Shown here piece by piece: positions 23,075-32,013 of a DNA stretch of 64,000 nucleotides (position 1 is its first letter; the number at the start of each line of letters is the position of its first letter). The stretch comes from Streptomyces sp. GTDB taxonomy: Bacteria; Actinomycetota; Actinomycetes; Streptomycetales; Streptomycetaceae. Both the position numbers and the translations under genes were made by a program. The stretch is taken from assembly GCF_019510245.1 (NCBI RefSeq), contig NZ_JAEKKT010000117.1, positions 1 to 64,000 of the forward strand, read 5' to 3'. Below the pieces are notes generated by a model, which saw nothing but the letters and a program-made list of their open reading frames with translations, was not told the DNA's origin and did not search any database.

Positions 23075-25846
23075 TTGGTCCGTACCCGGCGCATATGGGT
23101 CACCGCGGCGGCGGTGCTCGCGCTCGCGGGAGGAGTGTCCGGCACCACCGCACACGCCCAACAGGCCCCGGCCGCAGCCACGTCCGACGGAAGAAAGCTG
23201 CCCCCCGGCTGGCACATCGACCGGGAACGGCAGGCGCCCCAGCTGGTGTGGCGGTCCGGCAGACGCGTGCCGATGGGGGACGCGCGGGTCGAATTCCGTG
23301 CGGACGGGCGGCTGTTGGGGGTGCCGAAACCGGAACGGGACGGGCACACCTTCCGGCTCGGCCTGGGCGGAGCACAGGCGGGAGCGCTGGAGAACCTTCA
23401 GGTCTGGTCCGGCGGACGCCGGTTGGACACCCGCCCCGGCGCGGCCCCGTCCGGGCAGGCAGCGGCGGTCCGGCCGCCCGCCCCGCTGCCCGCCAATCCG
23501 GTGGACCCGGGAAAGCCCGGCCGCTACCGCACGAAGACGGGCTCGTACCGGCTCAGGCCGGTGCGCCTGCCCGGGTTCTCGGTACCGGTCGAGATGCAGG
23601 CCGTGGTGGTCGCGCCCACCGGGGTCTCCGGGGCCCGCCCGCTCGCGCTGTTCCTGCACGGCCGCCACGCCACCTGCTACGCCCCGCACGGCGGCTCCGA
23701 CGACGCCTCCGGCGCCTGGCCGTGCCCGACCGGCACGCTCCCCGTTCCGAGCCACCGGGGTTACCTGCGCGACCAGCAACTGCTGGCCTCCCAGGGCTAT
23801 GTGACGGTGTCGATCTCGGCGAACGGAATCAACGGCCAGGACTGGCAGGCCGAGGACGGCGGCGCGCAGGCCCGTTCGTCGCTGATCCGGCTGCACCTCG
23901 CGCACTGGGCCGACTGGGCGCGCGACCCGCGCCACGCACCCCCGGTCGTGCGCGAGGCACCCCGCGCCGACCTCTCCCGCGTGCTGCTGATCGGCCACTC
24001 GCGGGGCGGCGAAGGCGTCAACCGGGCGGCGCTGGACAGCCTTTACCCGCCGCCGGCCGACCAGGACGGCTATCACGGCAAGGTGCGCTGGCACATCAGC
24101 GGGACCGTGCTGATCGGCCCGACCGTCTTCGGCCAGAACCCGGTGCCGGACGTGCCGTCGCTCACGATCCTGCCGGGCTGCGACGGTGACGTCTCCGACC
24201 TCCAGGGCGAGGTGTACGTCGACGGCACGCGCGCGGTCAGCAAGGGCAAGGCCCTGCACAGCGCTGTGTACGTGATCGGCGCCGACCACAACTTCTTCAA
24301 CACCGAGTGGACGCCCGGGCAGGCGCAGGCCCCCGCGGAGGACGACTTCTTCGACGACCCGGACCACCCGGACCCGGTCTGCTCCCCGGGGACGGCGACC
24401 CGGCTGACGGCCGGCCAGCAGCACCGGGCGGGCTCGGCGTACATCGCGGCGGCGGCCCGGCTGTTCGTCGCGGGGGACGACAAGGTCCGTCCGCTGCTGG
24501 ACGGTTCGGGACGGCGGGCGCCGTCCGCGGATCCGGCGCGGGTGCTCAGCCACGCGGTCGGCGCGAACCGCGGTGCCGGGTTCCTGCCGGACGCAAAGGT
24601 GACGGTGACCGGCGGCCGGCTGTGCTCAGCGGTCGATCCCGACCCGGCGGTGGCCTGCTTGGGCGAGGGCGCCACGGGCGCCTCGCCGCACTTCGCGCAG
24701 TGGGAGACGGGACGGGAGGCCGGCCGGCACGCGATCGCGCTGCACTGGACCTCCGCGGGCTCACCGGCCCGCATCCGGGTGGCGCGGCCGGTCTCGCTCA
24801 CCAGTGCCGAGGCACTCGCGCTGCGGGTCTTCGTGCCGCCGAACTCCCGGGGCACCGGCCTCGACGTGTCCGTCACCGACAGCCACGGCCGACGGGCCGT
24901 GCTGGGCCGGGTCCGGGCCGACGGCCTGCCCGGCAGCGATCGCACCGCGTCCTACTGGGCGCGCGAGCTGCGCGTACCGCTCACCGCCGCCCGCCGGGCC
25001 GGCCTCGACCTGCGGTCCGTGACCTCCCTGGAGCTGACGCCGCGTTCGGGGTCCGGGCAGGCCTGGCTGATGGACGCCTGGGGCTGGCGGCCGGGCACCC
25101 CGGCGGTCCGCGCGGCCGGGCTGCCGCGCGTCGACGTCGGCCGGCTCACGGTCGACGAGGGCGACTCGGGCGTCCGTACCTACCACGTCCCGGTGCGGGT
25201 GTCCGGGCGGGGCAGCGGCCAGGTACGGGTGTACGTCGTCGACCCGGCGACCGGGACCGCGAAGGACCGCCTGGTCACCGTGCGGCCCGGCGGGCACGGC
25301 ATCGACGTGCCGGTGCAGGTGCGGGGCAACACCCGCTACAGCGCCGACGTGCCGTACGACGTGCTGGTCAAGGCCGTCCACGGGGCCGTCGTCGGCTCCT
25401 ACCGGGGCGGGCTGACCGTGCACAACGACGACCCGGCGCCCACCGTCACCGTGACTCCGCTCGCGGACCGGGTGACCGAGGGCTCGGCCCTGAAGTGGCG
25501 GATCTCGCTCTCGGCGGCCGCGGACACGGACATCGGCGCGCTGTTCCTGCCGGTGCCGCCCGGCGGCGGCGGCACGGAACTGTCCACCAAGGACGTCGAC
25601 CCCGCCTGGCTGGCCGACGTCTCCGGCGCGGAGCCGGACCCGGAGCGGCCGCTGTCCCGGGTGGACGGGCTGTACCTGTGGCTGGACGTGCCCGCCGGGA
25701 AGACGAGCCTCGACGTGACCGTGCCCACCGTGCGGGACCAGGTCGCGGAATCGGACGAGTCGGTGACCTTCCAGCAGACGGACGACGGCGGCAACCCGCT
25801 GCCCGGCGGGCTGGCACTCACCGGCACGGTGCTGGACGGCTCGTAG
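23075..25846 (+). CDS. Large secreted alpha/beta-hydrolase with Calx-beta-like C terminus (923 aa)
   Basis: Exported hydrolase. A signal peptide (RIWVTAAAVLALAGGVSG, cleavage near AHA-QQ) precedes an alpha/beta-hydrolase domain with the nucleophile elbow IGHSRGGEG near residue 308. A likely acid lies in ILPGCDGDVSD and the likely His in IGADHNFFN. The last 250 residues hold immunoglobulin-like or Calx-beta-like units (VDEGDSGVRTYHVPVRVSG, and VTEGSALKWRISLSA). The start is a TTG at 23075 with GGAGGAGG four bases before it; an in-frame CTG/ATG further upstream lacks a site. Substrate is unknown; polyester or lipid esters are reasonable. Confidence 0.78.
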   Translation: MVRTRRIWVTAAAVLALAGGVSGTTAHAQQAPAAATSDGRKLPPGWHIDRERQAPQLVWRSGRRVPMGDARVEFRADGRLLGVPKPERDGHTFRLGLGGAQAGALENLQVWSGGRRLDTRPGAAPSGQAAAVRPPAPLPANPVDPGKPGRYRTKTGSYRLRPVRLPGFSVPVEMQAVVVAPTGVSGARPLALFLHGRHATCYAPHGGSDDASGAWPCPTGTLPVPSHRGYLRDQQLLASQGYVTVSISANGINGQDWQAEDGGAQARSSLIRLHLAHWADWARDPRHAPPVVREAPRADLSRVLLIGHSRGGEGVNRAALDSLYPPPADQDGYHGKVRWHISGTVLIGPTVFGQNPVPDVPSLTILPGCDGDVSDLQGEVYVDGTRAVSKGKALHSAVYVIGADHNFFNTEWTPGQAQAPAEDDFFDDPDHPDPVCSPGTATRLTAGQQHRAGSAYIAAAARLFVAGDDKVRPLLDGSGRRAPSADPARVLSHAVGANRGAGFLPDAKVTVTGGRLCSAVDPDPAVACLGEGATGASPHFAQWETGREAGRHAIALHWTSAGSPARIRVARPVSLTSAEALALRVFVPPNSRGTGLDVSVTDSHGRRAVLGRVRADGLPGSDRTASYWARELRVPLTAARRAGLDLRSVTSLELTPRSGSGQAWLMDAWGWRPGTPAVRAAGLPRVDVGRLTVDEGDSGVRTYHVPVRVSGRGSGQVRVYVVDPATGTAKDRLVTVRPGGHGIDVPVQVRGNTRYSADVPYDVLVKAVHGAVVGSYRGGLTVHNDDPAPTVTVTPLADRVTEGSALKWRISLSAAADTDIGALFLPVPPGGGGTELSTKDVDPAWLADVSGAEPDPERPLSRVDGLYLWLDVPAGKTSLDVTVPTVRDQVAESDESVTFQQTDDGGNPLPGGLALTGTVLDGS

Positions 25847-25856
25847 CGCCTCGCGT

Positions 25857-25886
25857 GCCCTGAGGAGGTCCCGGCCTCCTCAGGGC
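25857..25886. terminator. Bidirectional terminator, perfect 12-bp hairpin
   Basis: GCCCTGAGGAGG (25857-25868) pairs with CCTCCTCAGGGC (25875-25886) around TCCCGG. It lies between the converging hydrolase and PPOX genes and overlaps the last seven bases of the latter. Confidence 0.85.
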
Positions 25887-26275
25887 GCCAGGGTCACCCG
25901 GATGCCGAGCGTGCCGTCGACACCCCGGCGCAGCCTGCTGCCGAGGAGGATGAGGCGTCCGGTGATGCCGTACTTGCGGGCGATGAGCCGGCGGTAGCGG
26001 GCGCTGGTGGCCGCGTCGACGATCTCGGCGGTCGCCGGGACCGCGTCGCCGGTCGGGCGGCCGCGCACGTCGCAGGGGCCGACCTCGACGTCGGCGCGGC
26101 GGCGGATGCGCTTGACCTTGAAGGAGTCGGCGACCGTCCAGACGCCGAGCGTGTCGCCGTCGCGCACCACCCACACCGGGGTGGGCACGGGGGTGCCGTC
26201 CTTGCGGTAGCTGGTGACCAGCAGGTACTTCCCGGCGCCGAGCCGGTCCAGGGCCGTACCGGTGATGTCGTCCAT
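25880..26275 (-). CDS. PPOX-class (F420-type) oxidoreductase (131 aa)
   Basis: Small split-barrel flavin/F420-binding protein. LGAGKYLLVTSYRKDGTPVP and TPVWVVRDGDTLGVWT are the usual first strands of PPOX-class F420-dependent proteins, and the tail GTLGIRVTLAP closes the barrel. Members reduce small aromatic or heterocyclic compounds with F420H2 or bind the cofactor only. The length matches the family. TAGACT six bases before the ATG (26282-26287, minus strand) suggests a leaderless transcript. Confidence 0.85.
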   Translation of the reverse strand: MDDITGTALDRLGAGKYLLVTSYRKDGTPVPTPVWVVRDGDTLGVWTVADSFKVKRIRRRADVEVGPCDVRGRPTGDAVPATAEIVDAATSARYRRLIARKYGITGRLILLGSRLRRGVDGTLGIRVTLAP

Positions 26276-26338
26276 GCCCGGAGTCTAGGCGGGCCCGCTC
26301 CCCGCACACGACCATGCCGTCAGCCGCGCGGCCACGCC

Positions 26339-27511
26339 TCAGGCGAGCGCCGCCGCCATCCGCCGAACCGCCTCCGTGATCACCTCGGGCGAGGTGGCGA
26401 GGTTGAGCCGTACGTGCCCGGCGCCTCCGGTCCCGAAGGGGATGCCGGAGTTGACGGCGACCCGGCCGCGATCCAGGAAGACCTCGGCCGGGTCGTCGCC
26501 GAGGCCGAGAGCGCGGCAGTCGAGCCAGGCGAGGTAGGTCGCGTCGGCGGGCTGGTAGCGGATGCCGGGCAGGTGGCGGTCGAGCAGCCGAGCGAGCAGG
26601 CGCCGGTTCTCGTCCAGGCCCGCGAGCAGGGCGTCCAGCCAGGCCGTGCCGTCGGTCAGCGCGGCCGTGTGGGCGATGACGCCGACGTGGCTCGGGCCGT
26701 GGCTCACCTCCTCCGGCAGCCGGGCGAGATCGGCTGCGGCCCCTGGTCCGGCCAGGGCGAGCGCGGCCTTGAGACCCGCGAGGTTCCAGGCCTTCGACGC
26801 CGACATCAGGGACAGCCCGCGCTCGGCGCCCGGCACACTCAGGTACGGCACGAAGCCGACGCCGGGGGCGGTGAGGGGGGCGTGGATCTCGTCGGCGACG
26901 ACCCGGACGCCGTACCGCTCGGCGAGGGCGGTGACGGCGGTGAGCTCGTCGGCGGTGTGGACGGTGCCGGTCGGGTTGTGGGGGCTGCACAGCAGATAGC
27001 CGGCCCGCCCGCCGCCCAGCCCGCGGAACGCCGTCTCCAGCACGTCGAGGTCGATCCGGCCGTCGCTGCCGAGCGGGGCCTCCACCACCCTGCGGTCCAG
27101 GTGCGCGACGAACTGGTAGAACGGCGGGTACACCGGCGAGTTGACGACCACCGGATCGCCGGGCCCGGTGACGAGTTTCAGCATCTCGACCACGCCGAGC
27201 ATCACGTCGGGGACGATCGCGGTGCGGGCCGCGTCGAGCCCGTCCCAGTCCCAGCGTTTCGCGGCGAACGCGGCGAGCGCCTCGGCGTAGGCGGTGCCCG
27301 CCGGGTATCCGGTGTCGCCGAGTTCCATCGCGTCGGTGACCGCGCGGACGACGGCCGGGGCGAGCGGCACGTCCATCTCGGCCACCCACACGGGGAGCAC
27401 GTCCTCGGGATAGGTGCGCCATTTCATGCTGGTACGACGTCGCAGCCGGTCGAGGGTGAGGGCGCGCAGCGGGTTCGGTTCGCCCGGATACTCCTGCGGG
27501 ATGCTGGTCAT
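26339..27511 (-). CDS. MalY/PatB-type PLP aminotransferase or C-S lyase (390 aa)
   Basis: Fold-type I PLP enzyme. The N terminus TMKW-like block ([20 protein letters not shown]) and the lysine block [12 protein letters not shown] are characteristic of MalY/PatB cystathionine beta-lyase-like proteins. [13 protein letters not shown] is the cofactor-binding segment, and VADEIHAPL holds the Asp that contacts the pyridine nitrogen. Likely reaction is beta-elimination of cystathionine or related thioethers. TATGTT lies six bases before the ATG at 27511, so the message is probably leaderless. No methionine gene is adjacent. Confidence 0.85.
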   Translation of the reverse strand: MTSIPQEYPGEPNPLRALTLDRLRRRTSMKWRTYPEDVLPVWVAEMDVPLAPAVVRAVTDAMELGDTGYPAGTAYAEALAAFAAKRWDWDGLDAARTAIVPDVMLGVVEMLKLVTGPGDPVVVNSPVYPPFYQFVAHLDRRVVEAPLGSDGRIDLDVLETAFRGLGGGRAGYLLCSPHNPTGTVHTADELTAVTALAERYGVRVVADEIHAPLTAPGVGFVPYLSVPGAERGLSLMSASKAWNLAGLKAALALAGPGAAADLARLPEEVSHGPSHVGVIAHTAALTDGTAWLDALLAGLDENRRLLARLLDRHLPGIRYQPADATYLAWLDCRALGLGDDPAEVFLDRGRVAVNSGIPFGTGGAGHVRLNLATSPEVITEAVRRMAAALA

Positions 27512-27700
27512 GGGCTCAACATAGGCGGCCGGGGCGGGCCCGGGAACGAGGCGTACGGCCGTGCCGTACTGCCACGGGATCGTAAAGATCACTATCACTG
27601 TGAACACCCCGGAGGCCGCCCACGTATGGAGAGCAGGGCGCTCGACGACCGGAGGGCCCCGCGGTGCAGGCACCGCGCGTTCGGGGTTCGGGAGCCATGG

Positions 27701-29077
27701 ATGAGGCACGCACGACGACGGGTCGTCCGGCGGGGGACACAGCTGGCGGCGGTCGGCGGACTCCTTCTGGGAGGCGCGATGGTCACCACGGCCATGGCGA
27801 GCGGGACTCCCGGCACGTCCGCCGTCCCGTTCAGCTCCGGCTCCGCGACCCAGGCCGGTGACACCGGTGCCGCGCTGGTGGCGAAGCTCGGCACGGCCCG
27901 CACCGCGGGCAGCTGGATCGGTGCCGACGGCAGGCCGGTGGTCGCGGTGACCGACGCCGGGGCCGCGGCGACGGTGAAGCAGGCGGGCGCCGAGCCCAAG
28001 ATGGTGTCGCACAGCATGAACGAGTTGAAGGCGGCGACCGCCACGCTGAAGGCCGCGCCCCGGGTGGCCGGTACCGCGTGGGCGGTGGACTACAAGACCA
28101 ACCGGGTGATGGTGGAGGCCGACAGCACGGTCTCCGCCTCGGACTGGTCGGACCTGAGCCGGGTGGCCGCGGGCATCGGCGGCTTCGTGCAGATGCAGCG
28201 CTCCGAGGGGAAGTTCACCACCCGGCTGAACGGGGCGCAGCCCATCCTGTCGACGGGCGGCCGCTGTTCGGCGGGGTTCAACGTCACCAACGGGACCACC
28301 GATTTCATCCTCACCGCCGGTCACTGCGGTCCCGCCAACACCATCTGGTTCGACGAGGGCCAGGGCAACGACCAGCAGGTGGGGACCACGATCGACACGC
28401 AGTTCCCGGGCAACGACTTCTCGCTGATCCAGTACGCGAACGGGAAGGCCGGTGACAACGCGGACGTGGTCGCGATCGGCAACGGCCAGGGCGTGCGGAT
28501 CACGGGGGCGGCCGATCCCTCGGTCGGCGAGAAGGTGTTCCGCAGCGGCTCCACCAGCGGGCTGCACGACGGCACGGTGACCGCGCTCAACGCGACCGTC
28601 AACTACCCGGAGGGCACGGTCACCGGGCTCATCCAGACCAACGTGTGCGCCGAACCGGGCGACAGCGGGGGCCCGTTGTTCTCCAACGGCATCGCGCTGG
28701 GGATGACCTCGGGCGGCAGCGGTGACTGCACCACGGGCGGGGTGACGTTCTTCCAGCCGGTGACACGGGCGATGGCGGCGCTGAACGTGCAGCTGATCGT
28801 GACGAAGCAGGCCGCGGCGGGACAGGGCGCCACGCCCGCGCCGTCCGCGTCGGCCAACCACAGCGCCATCGCGCCGAGCGCGGCCACCCCGGGTTCGACG
28901 GCGCCGGTCACCGGGGACGACACCAGCCTGGTCGCCCGGCTCACGGACACCCGCAACATCGGGCCGGGCCTGCTGGTGATCGGGGGCAGTCTGATCGCGC
29001 TGGTGGGCACGCGCTTCATCCGCGCGGAACAGGACCGGAAGGCGTACCAGCGCTACTACTCGGCCACTTGGGGCTGA
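27701..29077 (+). CDS. Membrane-anchored S1-family serine protease, streptogrisin-like (458 aa)
   Basis: Exported protease. A basic N terminus and hydrophobic signal ([20 protein letters not shown]) are followed by a pro-region of about 130 residues like that of alpha-lytic protease. The catalytic triad is visible: His in ILTAGHC, Asp in GNDFSLIQY and Ser in [10 protein letters not shown]. The C terminus differs from soluble streptogrisins: a Ser/Pro/Thr linker leads to a hydrophobic anchor ([20 protein letters not shown]) and a charged tail ([19 protein letters not shown]). ATG at 27701 is chosen with GGAG seven bases before. It would be held at the outer face of the membrane. Confidence 0.87.
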   Translation: MRHARRRVVRRGTQLAAVGGLLLGGAMVTTAMASGTPGTSAVPFSSGSATQAGDTGAALVAKLGTARTAGSWIGADGRPVVAVTDAGAAATVKQAGAEPKMVSHSMNELKAATATLKAAPRVAGTAWAVDYKTNRVMVEADSTVSASDWSDLSRVAAGIGGFVQMQRSEGKFTTRLNGAQPILSTGGRCSAGFNVTNGTTDFILTAGHCGPANTIWFDEGQGNDQQVGTTIDTQFPGNDFSLIQYANGKAGDNADVVAIGNGQGVRITGAADPSVGEKVFRSGSTSGLHDGTVTALNATVNYPEGTVTGLIQTNVCAEPGDSGGPLFSNGIALGMTSGGSGDCTTGGVTFFQPVTRAMAALNVQLIVTKQAAAGQGATPAPSASANHSAIAPSAATPGSTAPVTGDDTSLVARLTDTRNIGPGLLVIGGSLIALVGTRFIRAEQDRKAYQRYYSATWG

Positions 29078-29117
29078 CGGGGCGGCGCGAGGTCTGCCGC
29101 GCGAGGTCTCACGAGAA

Positions 29118-29142
29118 GGGCACCCGTCCGCTGCGGGTGCCC
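29118..29142. terminator. Terminator hairpin between protease and small ORF
   Basis: GGGCACCCG (29118-29126) pairs perfectly with CGGGTGCCC (29134-29142), loop TCCGCTG. It serves the protease gene from the left and the small gene from the right. Confidence 0.8.
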
Positions 29143-29174
29143 GGGACGGGCGGTCAGGCCGCCTGGTCCGGCTG

Positions 29175-29330
29175 CTACGGGGTCGCCGCCGCCCATTCGA
29201 GGACGAGCCGCTGGTACTCCTCGCGCTGCTCGGTGCTCAGTGTCCCGCCCGACCGGAGCCACAGGGCCCGGATCTCCTCGTTGACCTCGTCGGCCGATCG
29301 CTCGGAGACGGTTTCAACAGTGGTGGACAT
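29175..29330 (-). CDS. Small conserved acidic protein (51 aa)
   Basis: [20 protein letters not shown] is followed by [20 protein letters not shown] and [11 protein letters not shown]. It is mostly helical, with no signal peptide or membrane segment, and the function is unknown. The pattern xEIRALWxxSGGxLxxEQRxxYxRLVxEW looks conserved among Streptomyces from memory. The start at 29330 is preceded by GTGTGAAG; the in-frame ATGs further upstream (to 29414) cannot be excluded. An unusual long inverted repeat lies 37-80 bases upstream. Confidence 0.6.
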   Translation of the reverse strand: MSTTVETVSERSADEVNEEIRALWLRSGGTLSTEQREEYQRLVLEWAAATP

Positions 29331-29366
29331 GGTGTGAAGCATATGCCGGTCGACGTGAAGGCGCCG

Positions 29367-29427
29367 TGAGTAAGTACGGTCGATACGGACATATCGGACC
29401 GTGTTACTCATCACGTCAATGTGTCAA
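29367..29427 (-). promoter_or_regulatory. Long AT-rich inverted repeat and possible promoter upstream of the 51-aa gene
   Basis: The left arm TGAGTAAGTACGGTCGATA (29367-29385) and the right arm TATCGGACCGTGTTACTCA (29392-29410) pair except for small indels, around CGGACA. On the minus strand TTGACA lies at 29427-29422, and a second TTGACG lies nearer the repeat. The structure could be an operator for the small gene or the terminator of the ROK gene that ends at 29483. Confidence 0.5.
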
Positions 29428-29482
29428 GCACAGGCGGGAGTTCGCCGTGGCCGGCAACGGCCGCACCTGCGGAAACGCCGGT

Positions 29483-30631
29483 TCAGCCGCCGACCCGGCC
29501 GAGCACCAGAACCTGGATCGCGAGGACGGCCGCACCCCGGGCCCAGTCGTGGAAGTCGGAGACCTTGGTCTCCAGGCCGAGCGGGGCGGCGAGCGGATGC
29601 CGGTGGGTGCGGACCGTCTCCCACACCGTGTCCCCGGCCACCTCCATCAGGCCGACCCCCTCCCCGGCCAGCAGGATCTTCTGCGGCATGGCGAAGTTGG
29701 CGATCTGCGCGAGCAGTGTGCCCAGCGCCCGGCCTGCCTCGCCGATCACCCGCGCGGCCATCGGCTCGCCCGCGGCGGCGCCGGCGAGGATCTCCTCGTA
29801 CGACGCGTCGCGGCCGGTGGCGGCCCGGACCTGGTAGCGGATGCTGGGGATGGTGAGCAGCGACACGGCGCTGCCGCGCTCGCCCCGCGGGGTGAGCGGT
29901 CCCCGCGGGTCGATGATCCAGTGCAGCCCGAACCCCCGGTCCTCCTCGGCGTACGGGACCCGCTTGCCGCCGAGCACCAGCCCGTAGCCGATGCCGGCGC
30001 CGATGGTCAGGACGACGAACCGGTCGAGTCCACGGCCCGCGCCGAACCAGGTCTCGGCCTCGACCAGGGCGGCCACGTCGTTCTCCACGACGACCGGCAG
30101 CCCGGTGCGCTCGCGGACCAGTCCGGCCAGCGGGACGTCACGCCAGGACAGGTAGGGCGACTCGCCGACCACCGCGAACTCGCGCACGAACCCGCCGACG
30201 CCGATGCCGATGCCCGCGATCGCCGGGTGGCGGCCGGCGAGCTCGGCGGTCATGTCGGCCAGCAGGTCGGCGACGTACTCGGGGTCGTGGCCGGCGAGAG
30301 GCCGGTCGAGGCGGTCGACGATGTCACTCCTGAGGCTGGTGACCACGGCGTAGACCATCTCGTCGGTGATCTTGAAACCGAGGAAGGACCGGGACTCGGC
30401 GACCACGTCGAGCGGCTGCGAAGGGCGGCCCTGGCGCGACTCCGCCGGGGCGCCCGTCCAAGGGGCCTCGACGAGCAGGCCGGACTCGATGAGCGGCTTG
30501 GTGAGGCGGGTGAGGCTGCCCTGGGACAGGTTCAGCCTGCGGGCCAGCTCCGTGCGCGAGAGCGGGCCGTTGACGAGCACCTCGATCGCCACGGAGCGCT
30601 CGGCGGGGCTCAGCGGCAGCCAGTCGGTCAC
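29483..30631 (-). CDS. ROK-family transcriptional regulator (382 aa)
   Basis: Second ROK repressor of the window. A winged HTH lies at about residues 24-58 (LSRTELARRLNLSQGSLTRL), then a sugar-kinase fold with VVVENDVAALVEAETWFGAG and LTIGAGIGYGLVLGGKRVPY. GTG at 30631 is chosen, with AAGGGAT upstream. It is divergent to a Gfo/Idh/MocA dehydrogenase gene 141 bases away, which is the likely regulated target; the ligand would be a sugar or sugar alcohol handled by that enzyme. Confidence 0.88.
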   Translation of the reverse strand: MTDWLPLSPAERSVAIEVLVNGPLSRTELARRLNLSQGSLTRLTKPLIESGLLVEAPWTGAPAESRQGRPSQPLDVVAESRSFLGFKITDEMVYAVVTSLRSDIVDRLDRPLAGHDPEYVADLLADMTAELAGRHPAIAGIGIGVGGFVREFAVVGESPYLSWRDVPLAGLVRERTGLPVVVENDVAALVEAETWFGAGRGLDRFVVLTIGAGIGYGLVLGGKRVPYAEEDRGFGLHWIIDPRGPLTPRGERGSAVSLLTIPSIRYQVRAATGRDASYEEILAGAAAGEPMAARVIGEAGRALGTLLAQIANFAMPQKILLAGEGVGLMEVAGDTVWETVRTHRHPLAAPLGLETKVSDFHDWARGAAVLAIQVLVLGRVGG

Positions 30632-30772
30632 GGCATCCCTTTTCTTCCGGAACTGAAGCAACCAAGCCACCCTACTGTGCGCCCGGTGCGCCGCATAAAC
30701 GCACTCCCTGCGCCTTTCCGACTTCCTTCCGCCCCTTGACGGCAAGATTCTTCCGCAGCAAAAGTAACCCCC

Positions 30773-31972
30773 ATGACTTTCTCTCTCGGCATCGTCGGCG
30801 CCGGACAGTTCTCCGGCCAGTTCGCCACCCTGTTCCAGGCCCATCCAGGCGTCGGCGACGTGTACGTCACCGACCTGCTGCCCGAGCGGGCGGAGAAGCT
30901 CGTCGCCGACCAGGGTCTGGCGGGCACCTTCCCGTCGTACGAGGCCATGCTGGAGTCCGGCGTCGACGCGGTGGCGATCTTCACCCAGCGCTGGACGCAC
31001 GGCCCGCTGGTCCTCCAGGGCCTGAACGCCGGCAAGCACGTGTACTCCGCGGTTCCCATGGCGATCACGACCGAGGAGATCGCCGCGATCATCGACACGG
31101 TCAAGGCGACCGGGCTGACGTACATGATGGGCGAGACCAGCCAGTACAACCCGGCCACCGTGCACGCCCGCAACCAGATCGCCGCGGGCGCCTTCGGGCG
31201 GCTCTTCTACGCCGAGGGCGACTACGTCCACGACATGGACCTCGGCTTCTACGACGCCTACCGCTACAGCGGCGGCGAGAACTGGAAGGCGACCGCCAGC
31301 TATCCCCCGCTGCTCTACCCGACGCACGCGGTGGGCGGGGTGCTGGGCGCCTGGCAGACCCACGCGGTGAGCGTGTCGGCGATCGGGGTGGTGGACGACC
31401 GGGGCGACGGCGTCTTCGACAAGGACGTCAGCCAGTTCGGCAACGACGTGTCCAACGCGACCGCGCTGTTCGAGGTGGCGGGCGGCGGTTCGTTCCGTAC
31501 GAACGAGTTCCGGCGGGTGGGCTACCCGTCGCACATCCGCGAATCGCGCTTCCGGTTCTTCGGGACCGAGGCGAGCATGGAGCAGCTGGCGACGGTGGCG
31601 CTGTGGCAGGACAAGAAGGGCGTGCGGGACATCAGCGAACTGCTCGAACCCAAGCCCACCATGTCCCCTGACGACCCCTCCCTCCAGCACATCGCGCCGG
31701 AGCTGCGGGCGGCCTTCACCTCCGGTTCGGCGCCGGTGCACGACCGGGCGCGGCTGCCGCGGGAGTTCGACGCGCTGCACAACGGGCACGAGGGCAGCCA
31801 CCACTTCCTGGTGGACGACTTCGTGACCGCCGTCAACACGCGCAGTCTGCCGTCGGTCAACGCGTGGGTCGCGGCCCGCTACACCCTGCCGGGCATCATC
31901 GCGCACGAGTCCGCGCGGCAGGGCGGGGCCAGGCTGGAGATCCCGGACTTCGGGGACGCCCCGGAGAGCTGA
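30773..31972 (+). CDS. Gfo/Idh/MocA-family oxidoreductase (399 aa)
   Basis: NAD(P)-dependent sugar or inositol dehydrogenase fold. The Rossmann motif LGIVGAGQFSGQF starts at residue 5; the C-terminal alpha/beta domain follows from about residue 125 (MGETSQYNPATVHARNQIAA). The usual E-K-P catalytic motif is altered: the equivalent segment reads HVYSAVPMAIT, with Val in place of the Lys. Dehydrogenase activity may therefore differ from the classical members. TTGACG at 30736-30741 is a possible -35, and no Shine-Dalgarno site precedes the ATG, so a leaderless message is likely. Divergent to a ROK regulator. Confidence 0.85.
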   Translation: MTFSLGIVGAGQFSGQFATLFQAHPGVGDVYVTDLLPERAEKLVADQGLAGTFPSYEAMLESGVDAVAIFTQRWTHGPLVLQGLNAGKHVYSAVPMAITTEEIAAIIDTVKATGLTYMMGETSQYNPATVHARNQIAAGAFGRLFYAEGDYVHDMDLGFYDAYRYSGGENWKATASYPPLLYPTHAVGGVLGAWQTHAVSVSAIGVVDDRGDGVFDKDVSQFGNDVSNATALFEVAGGGSFRTNEFRRVGYPSHIRESRFRFFGTEASMEQLATVALWQDKKGVRDISELLEPKPTMSPDDPSLQHIAPELRAAFTSGSAPVHDRARLPREFDALHNGHEGSHHFLVDDFVTAVNTRSLPSVNAWVAARYTLPGIIAHESARQGGARLEIPDFGDAPES

Positions 31973-31978
31973 GCCGTA

Positions 31979-32000
31979 GCCGCCGGCCGGGGCCGGCGGC
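31979..32000. terminator. GC-rich hairpin between converging genes
   Basis: GCCGCCGGCC (31979-31988) and GGCCGGCGGC (31991-32000) are complementary across the 3' ends of the dehydrogenase and L,D-transpeptidase genes. The real loop must open the inner pairs because only two bases separate the arms. Confidence 0.6.
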
Positions 32001-32013
32001 GGGCCGGGTACCG

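Noticed and set aside
29367..29410. tRNA or other structured RNA
   Set aside because: A single long stem with no cloverleaf, no T-loop sequence and no CCA-proximal features; it is better explained as an operator or terminator.
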